Shown: piece after piece, positions 27,201 through 36,200 of the stretch
Layout of the letters: each line of letters starts with the position of its first letter
Numbering within the stretch: the stretch's first letter is position 1
Source: Apostichopus japonicus
Lineage: Eukaryota; Echinodermata; Holothuroidea; Aspidochirotida; Stichopodidae
Assembly: GCF_037975245.1 (NCBI RefSeq)
Contig: NC_092583.1
Span: 9,075,764 to 9,139,763 of the forward strand
DNA: 64,000 nucleotides
Direction of reading: 5' to 3'
Notes under the pieces: generated by a model
Seen by the model: the letters and a program-made list of their open reading frames with translations, nothing else
Told to the model about the DNA's origin: nothing
The model's database searches: none
Made by a program: the position numbers and the translations under genes

Positions 27201-30200
27201 CGTCCCTCTGACCTGTCTCCCTACACTAGAACACCTTCCTAATCATAATATTACAAGGGAAGCTTGGACAGATCGCAATTTTTTTGGTATGTAATTGTAC
27301 CACATTGAGTACAAGAAGCCTAATGTTGTGGGCAAAGGTCAATGGTCATTTGAGTTCACCAGGGGTCAAATTGTGAAAACCATGCTTTACACAATATTTC
27401 AACAACGACATATTTCATATTAAGTATGTTGATGTATCTATCTCATTTTGTACAAGAAGCCTGTTGTTCAGGTCAATGGTCATTCCAGGTCAGCCTGTGT
27501 CATTGTGAATTTTTTGTTGTCACATCACACTGCTTTTCACTGTATTACGCAGATCAAGTATGTTGTACACCCTCACTTTACATTATGACAGATTCATGAA
27601 GAGAACTGCTCATGTTACATCATCATAACCACTATGCATTTTTGCATTGTGGTAAAGAAATGTATTTTTGTTGTTATAGATTAATGCGATATAAAGCTTT
27701 CTTATAATCAAATGATAAATAGGAAAATGTGATCTTATCCATTATTTATTAATCAGTTTTATCAATTGGTTTGTTGTGCTGAGTGTGATCTTTAACTACA
27801 TTTTATGATTTTTTATTTTCTTTACATCTCAGCTGATTATGGCAGATTGATGGTCAATGTTGCTGAAGATCTTACTCTAGACAGCACTCTGAAATTAGCA
27901 ACTTTGTTTGGTCTACCACCGGCAGAAATTGATATGCTACGCCGGGTCTCTCTGATAGAGACACCAGGAATCACTCTGATTAAATTCATGAAAACACGAA
28001 ACATCATCAACATGTACGATGTCACTAACCTACAAAAGGGTTTGGTTTATATTCAGCGAAACCAAACAAATAAATACATATTAGCTCCATATCAGGCTAA
28101 AATTGACACCTTTCAGTTTGAAGAAAACCAATCACCAGAACTGCTTGACTGGCCAGGTAAGAACAAATGTAAGGATGCAATCAGAAAACATAAACAAAAA
28201 TAGTCCAGTACAGTAAAACTCTAGAAATGTGTGTTAGTCAGGGGTTAATATTCAGCTTTCAGGCAAAGTGTTGATTTAAACTATTAACTATCACGGTGTA
28301 TGTAAGGTTAAAGGAATCAAGTACATCTTTTGACCAATTATTTGTTGCCATTTGGTTCATATCTTTATCGTAAATAAGATTTAAAATACAAAGATTATCC
28401 CTAGTTTAGGTCCCAAGGATTAGCCAAGGATCCATTTAAGCCATCTGGTGATCCTCATACACCATGCTGGATTCTTTTGATAATCCTGTTATCTGCTGCC
28501 ACTCGTCAAATTCTCTAACAACATAAAGCTTGTGAAACATATCTATTACATTTTTTATTATGATTCCTTCAATAATACCTCTTTCATAAATCATTGGCAA
28601 GGCTATTGTATTGTTGAAGAACGTTTTATTCACGATGCTCAGTATGGCAATTTTTTTTTATTGTATGTCAATGCTTCCGTTACCAGTGTTTCCATTATAT
28701 TATTTTTAGCTGAAAATGATACATTTGTCCCTGATGACAAATCGACAGCAGCACAAGGTTTTGATGAAAGACAGGAAGATTATGACCAAAGTAAGGAGAG
28801 TTTGATGGAGAGAACAAAGAGAGAAGAACTACCAAAACAAGAAAAACATTCAAAAATACTTGAAATGAGGCATCATCACTCATACATTGAACATAGGATA
28901 AAATGTGAAGGTGGAACCATTAGCGTCATGGGGGTACATCTGACTATTCCTAAAGACGCTTTATCCGGTGAAGGTGTAATTTCTGTTAAAGTGATTTATG
29001 ATCCCACCATACACCTTCCTGGAAGTGCTTGTAGAGGCAGAATGACACCCCTGATAAAACTAGAGCCAGAAGGACTCGCCCTCAACAAGCCAGCCCATCT
29101 GACTATTCCTCACTCGGCTATTATCCCTGAGCCAGATCGACATGATGTTATCATCTTCACTGGCTTAAAAAGAAAAGAACATTTACAAGAAGGTAAATAT
29201 GGTGAACAAAGAGCACTTTAAATGCATTTGATGAATTTACCAGGAGAAGTAAAATGAGTTAGATACTCAGAATCCGTATGATTCAGTATGATGATGGTAA
29301 AATATATTTTACTTAATAATCTATTGATATTTACTGTATTTAGGATTACCAAGTAATATATTTTGTATGCTATTACTTATCATAGGTGAAATAACTTGGA
29401 CTGAAGAGAAATCTGTTGATTCGAAGCTAGAACGGGAGAAGATCAGTCTTGATATTAACACCCTGAGCTACGTGTTTGTTAATTTAGTCAGCCAAGAAAC
29501 GGAACAGAAGCATATATTCCGTATTGTTCCATTTATCGATGGGATACTTGATAGCAAAGATGATGTCTTAATAACTGTTTGTTTCTGTAAGGACAGTGAT
29601 GAAGATTACAAGGTGAGGATAATCCCCTGTTACTATGGTGATATCTGTAGCAGTTTGAGGTGAATTCTGCTTCTTACTGTGACCTATAAGTCGGATACTG
29701 GGAATCTTGCTTTCTTTCACGATTTGTAAGATGGATTTTATCATGTTATACTCGCAAACTATGAAGTGACTGGTTAATGGTGCATTTGTGTGACATATTT
29801 ATTGATTCACAATAGCACATAAAAAGGAAAGCACTGTTACATTTGAAATACAAACATTTACGCTTAATTTGCAACAAGGAAGAGGATCTGATAGAAACAA
29901 TCAACATTAATTGGTAATTTTATTCATTTGGAACAGAAGCTGCTGTTACTTACTAATGCAGTATTGATGGAGAATACTGAAGCCGCACAACAAATTGCAT
30001 AATTGATTAACTATTCCATGTTCTGATATTTTAGTTGTTGTTAGAAGACTACCAGTCCAAACTGAGTCTAGGAAACTATACAACATTTCAAGTTACCCGG
30101 ACATTGAATGACGGCGGAGATTCTGCTTCTTACATTGATCTGATGATGTCATCGCCCGGTGATAGTTACCATATGATGAAGGAAGAATCAACAAAGGTTT

Positions 30201-33200
30201 GTAATCACCAATGCTATTCAAATTTGTCTCCTAACATTATAAGTAAGACTTGTAGTTAAGGATTGGTTACATAAAGTGGATCAAAATGTTTTAGTGGTTA
30301 GAATTTTGGCCCTACAACTACTACTTTCTGGTTATAAAAAAACCCAACAGGGACCAAAATCTATGCACAAATTCTGGTGGGCAGTGTTGTTGAGCAGAAT
30401 TTTGTGAGGGTTGGTATTTCGGTTCATGAATTGTGAAGTTCGGTCCTATATTGTATCACATTGTTTCATAAAAAGCTTCACTCATCATGGCTGCACTCAG
30501 ATGGTGATCAATTGGGATGTCTTTAATTCACCTCCCTTTGTATTTAAAGTATTGTTGAGAAGGTGGCTGTCATGTGAGCAGGAATGAGTTAGCTAATTAC
30601 ATGCCCTCCTAGTAATTCTCTGAACACTCATTGAAAACAGAAGGATTGATATAGCTGGTATACATCTACAATCACATGAACATCCATGGCTCGACTATAT
30701 TTCTGAAGGGTTCCTATCCCATGGGACATAATAAAGCTGAATGTTGTGACGGAATTCTTTATTAAAACAGAGAGTGTAATCTTCATTACCTGCCCATGAA
30801 ATATGAGGATTTTGTACATGGCCACATGTCTTGGGGGCAGGCGCGTAGCCGAGGGTGGGGGGGGGGGCAAAGGGGGCGACCGCCCCCTTGAGCATATTTT
30901 TGTGTGTGTTTTTATGATATCGCTAGTAATTTCAAGCTTAGATGCAACTTACAAGGCCTGGGAAGTGCCATTTCCAGCAATCTGGGAGGCTTTTACAGCC
31001 AAGATTTTCTTGTACGCGTAGCGCCAACTCATGGTGGCGCTACGCTTAGATAGTGTTCAATGCAGAATCTATGGCTCTGATGGTTTGCCGACAGGTTCGC
31101 CCCTCCCTTGGCAAAGTCCTGGCTACGCGCCTGTTTGGGGGTTCCTGACCAATTTTTCCATAATTCTTTTATATGTTTGTGGCATTGTTTCTTTGAGTAC
31201 ATATCAAGCATTCTCATCCTCAGTATAATTGATTTTCAATATCTTTTATCAATTAGCATGTAGACATTGATCACCTCTGCGCTGCCAGTAGAGTCTCTCA
31301 TCAGTTCAGACTTGAAAGAAACATCGGTGGAGACACTGACATGGTTGATGTGAAGTTAAAAGTATCGCAACATGAGAAGAACCAGACAGCCCTTATCCTA
31401 AAATCAAAGGTGAGTTTTGTCTGCTGATTGTCTTCCAACTGTTTAGGTTCTCATATGTTTCTTCATTATGTAATATTAAGTGGCATATTCTCTCTTCTGA
31501 TCATAATGTCCTGTCTGTTGGAAGTCTTGCAACTGTTTTCAGGTATACTAAATAATGTAGTGCTGTGACTGAATTCTAGTTATTTGTTGGCATGTTCTCT
31601 CATGAATCATTTTCTTTGTAAACTTGATGGTGGACGACAATTGAATTTAATTGAATTATAATAGTCTGTTATTCAAGTACTATCTTTTTTTTCAGTCGCA
31701 TACTGGTGTACCTAAGTTTCTTATTTTGATACCGTTTTCGGAGTCTTTGGTGTTTTGTTAAAAATATTTAACTCAAAATGCAGTGAAATGCTGAAAACAA
31801 TTTACATATCACAAGTGTTTTATGCTATGCACTGGTCAACAGTTACTTGAAACTTTGTTTCGTGGGTATCTTAGGTACCAATTAAATACTCCATAAGTGA
31901 TAGGTATATGTTGTCATAAACATAATCCGTTCCCTTGGGATTTCACACATTGATTATGTGTTGTTCAATGTCTGTTTCAGCCCTATTTTTCTACATTACG
32001 TTTCTACTTTAAACCGTATCACCCACAGGGGTGTGATAGATTGTCTGCAATATTGTATGTTAAACATTCATACATTAAACGTTTTAATCGGTCATATATT
32101 TTGTGTTTTTCTTCAGGTGAAAAACATTCTCTTATCTCCAGAAAGTCAGAAAATTCTTTTCAGAGAACTACATCTAGGTAAGTTTTTAAGTGGAATTTTA
32201 ATGAATGGTTGGATTTAGGTAATTTAAAAGTCCACTCTGACCTGCATCTAAAGTGAAGTTGGCACAAAAACTAAAATGAATGCTCATTATCCTAGACATG
32301 CACCAGGTAAGCATGTGTTAGTGGAGATGAAAAAGTAAGCAAACATACAGAACATGGACCCAGGTGAGTGTCTAAATAGACGTGAAAATGTAATAGCATT
32401 TGGTTTTACAAGTAGACACACCTGAGTGTCACTTATAACAACTAAGGTTACTGGGACACATTTAATCAAAAGCTACTTTGTAGCTCAAATCTACTTTGGA
32501 AAATGAAACTGTAAACAAGACTAGAATTTATGCACAAGACGAGGGGTAAAAGTTGAAAGTTGCAGGAAAGGTTTGGACAGTATCATTAACCAATTTATTG
32601 TGTGCACGCACCAACGTTCTTTTTGTGGGCCAGTTGTGTACTTACTTGTGCATGTTAGTTGTGAACATTGATCATTGTTCAAACCGGGCACACAAGTAGC
32701 CTGTGATTCATGCACTCTTAGTTATACATGTGAATCTAGTCTTTTCTCTCATTTGAATGTATTGTGAATGTTGTTGTCCTCACTTCAGACTTAGACAAAT
32801 ATGAAGAGAGGAGAGGAGAGATTGCAAAGCTTCTGGATAAACAACATTGTGAACAGCTAGGCATGTTCTTTGGGCTCACACCAGCAGAAAAAGAAACAAT
32901 TCAGAAAACACCAGAATCTGGAGAGATACTGATGAAAATATTGGATGAAAGAGAACTCATCATGCCAGATAGAATGATTGGACTGTATGAAGGACTGAAA
33001 GCTATTCACTTTAATAAGGTGGCAACAAAGGTGCTGAAGTACATTGATACGTCACAGAAGAAGAATGGAAAGGAAAAGGAAGGAGCGAAAGATGATAAGA
33101 AAATAGTATGTGCTTAGTAAAACCTTGTTAAGACATAATAATTAAAGCGTGAAAGCAAAACAAAATGTCACTTTTGCATGAAATCAAGATCTTAGAAGAT

Positions 33201-36200
33201 TAGAAGGCCTATTACAGACTGTTATTTCTGATATGTAAAGTATTCATTTTACTCTCATGCAAGTCTGTCTGAAATGTTTCCTTCCACTAATTGTAACAGT
33301 TTTTGCTTACCTAAAGTTACATTTGTAGAGATCAAATGTACAGGAAGTGTGTGTAGAAATTTACTAAGCCAAATCAAATGCAGTAATTAGTTTTCTATAT
33401 TCATGACAGAATAATAAAATGTGAATTTTATAAACAATTTTTAATATTTCAACATTATTCCTTCAGGTAAAAGTTCCAGAGAAACAGGTAGTCATGTCAA
33501 AAAGGGAACCACAATTGTCAGTAAATTTCAAAATTTTGATAGAAGAGGGATACAAGAGACTGGATATCCAAGGAGCCTTGAAATTGTCTCATGGAAAGCT
33601 GGACTTGGGAAGACGGCTATTGCTGCTTGCTAAGGAAGAGCATGGTAAAGTACCCATATATTCAGCTACATTGGTATTTCTTATTTATGTCTTCCTGATT
33701 TAATCAACCTCAATCTTATATGACATTCTAGGACCTCATTTCATGCCCTTGTCTATTTCAGTGTTCATGGAAAGAAAAGGATTTTGTTATTTATTTTTGT
33801 AGGAATATTACGCAAAAAATAGCTGAAAAATAGAATATAATCTAGATGCGGTAAATAAACCTAATTCTTGTCACCGTTAATGAAAATTCTCTTCTATATC
33901 TATTTCCATGAATCGCATCGAACATGTCTAATGTTCACTCTTCCACAGTCAAGTATGGTTTGATTCTTCATTATTGTAGACAAATATCCAATAGAAGCAG
34001 CGTTGGGTAAGAGAGGCTATTTTCATGATGTGAATTGAAACAGTATATGTAATTAACAGATGTTTAATGATAGTGGCAAAATACTTTCCTTTGACATGAA
34101 ACATATAACTTTTCTCCTCCAGAGAGACTTCCTTTGTTCCCTGGGTCAAATCTATATAAAGAACAATACTTTGATCAGCGTGGAGGAGAGGTGGTTATCG
34201 CAGGTGTCATTCTGCGTGTTCCAGCTGGGGCACTACACACTGGAAGGATTGTTAGTCTGTGGGTTTCTACTGAACCTGCCATTAAAGGACCTTTCTCAAA
34301 CAAGAGTCTGAGGTTGACCCCCTTTGTGAAATTTGGTCCAGAAAGTCTTACCTTTCACAAGCCTGTCACCGTGATTATTCCACACTGTGCTTTTACTACA
34401 ACAAACCAGATGGGTATTAATGTGTACTCTGGTGTCTTACGAAAAGGTCTGTTTCATTATTTTGTCTTGTGTTGTGTTGTGTTTTTCTACTCCAGTGAGC
34501 TTGATGTAAAGTTACTAACATTTGTCTCATTAACAGAAGTATGTTTATGAGCTTGTGTGTACCATCTCTTGACATGATAGTTGAAAGTGCATAATTGAAT
34601 TATTTGACACTGGGAGTGTGGTGCCATATTAAATGAATACAAATCCATGCTTATCTGTTGAGGTAAAATTCTAAAACATTTGTAAGCACAATTAATGATT
34701 CAACAAAGGTTTTGTGAACATATATGTACTATTCGGATCCACTAGGGTATGTGAAACAAATTTAAAGTGTTTTGCTCTGGTTAATAGGTCATTTGAGGTT
34801 AATATGTGTCAAAGCCTGAAAACATTCAAAACCTTCATAACTGCTAAAGTAAAGCAAGAAGGATAGTGACATTGATATGTGAAGCCATCTAAGTACACAA
34901 ACACAATATAGGAACAAAAATCACTAAGCCTTCTGGTTCTGTGTGATGTAAACGTCAATATCTCACGAAGGAGGTAAGGTTCAGACAGATATTTCCCATT
35001 TCAAGGAACCTTTCAGTTGTACCTTGAGAGCAAACATTTCAAATGTTGCACATTTTCGGGAGAAATAAGCAACATTTCCAAAGGGAAATAATATCCTTAA
35101 AGCTATGTTAAACTTGAGGGTTTCATCCAGTGACCTTGCATCCATACATAGAGTTAGACACATGATATCGTACTATTTCGATGTTCTATATGCAGTGCTG
35201 CATTTTCTACCACCAGATTGTCCCTTTAAAATCATCTATGGTATAGGTTAGGATTGGTGTTATACCTTTCATCATCTTATAAACACTTACTAGCAAACTG
35301 TTTTTGAATTTCAGATAAATCTGTCAAATGGAGCTTAGAAAGGAAACACCTCAGCTGTTCTATGAATAGTCAGCACCTTGCAGTTGAAGCTCAGAAACCC
35401 TGTCTCATTGGTCTTCATGTCCCTTTCGTACCTAAGATGAGGAAGCGTGTTTGTATTCTACCGATCATAAACAGAGTTTCTGATCCGGGGGATCAATTGA
35501 CAATCCATCTTTGGTTTCATAATGATGATACACTGGAGCATGAAGTAAGTAACAGCTTTGTCATTCGAGTGGTATTGCTAATTATCTCATGGATTCCAGT
35601 TGTCTGTCTTTCTGAATGACACATGGTTCATACACAGAATTGTACATGGTTAATACATCGTTAGCCATTGCTATTTAGCGATGGAAATGATTAAATTCTA
35701 GCTTGATACCCTACAAGCTCAAATCTCTCCGACAGTCAAATTGTGATGATATAGTTAAGGGAAGGGTCAAGTGAGATAAGCTTTTTAAGGCTATCTGTGG
35801 TCATTAATGGTTGAAAACTATAACTTTACAGTGGTCAAAAACACAATGATAAAATGTCCGAGAACAAAACTGAGTGTTCAATAATTTATTGTTGGTGGTC
35901 ATTGACAACTGACAACAAACTTGTGATTACAGACACGTTTGTAAACACACCTTGACCAGGTGTTCAAGATGAGACAGAAAAGATTTATAGTTCAGAAGAA
36001 AGGCTGTTAGACTATTAATGATCTTTGATAATGCATCCTATCAGACATTCCATTCTATCTCCTTTTTTTTCGAAGAATGACCAGGTGGGCCATTTTCTGG
36101 GAGCAGTTCCTTTTGCTTCTTGGTCGTACATAGGACATCTAAGCAGTGTGTGCATTGTTGTTAATATTCAAATTTACATTAATAATAATATAATATTAAA

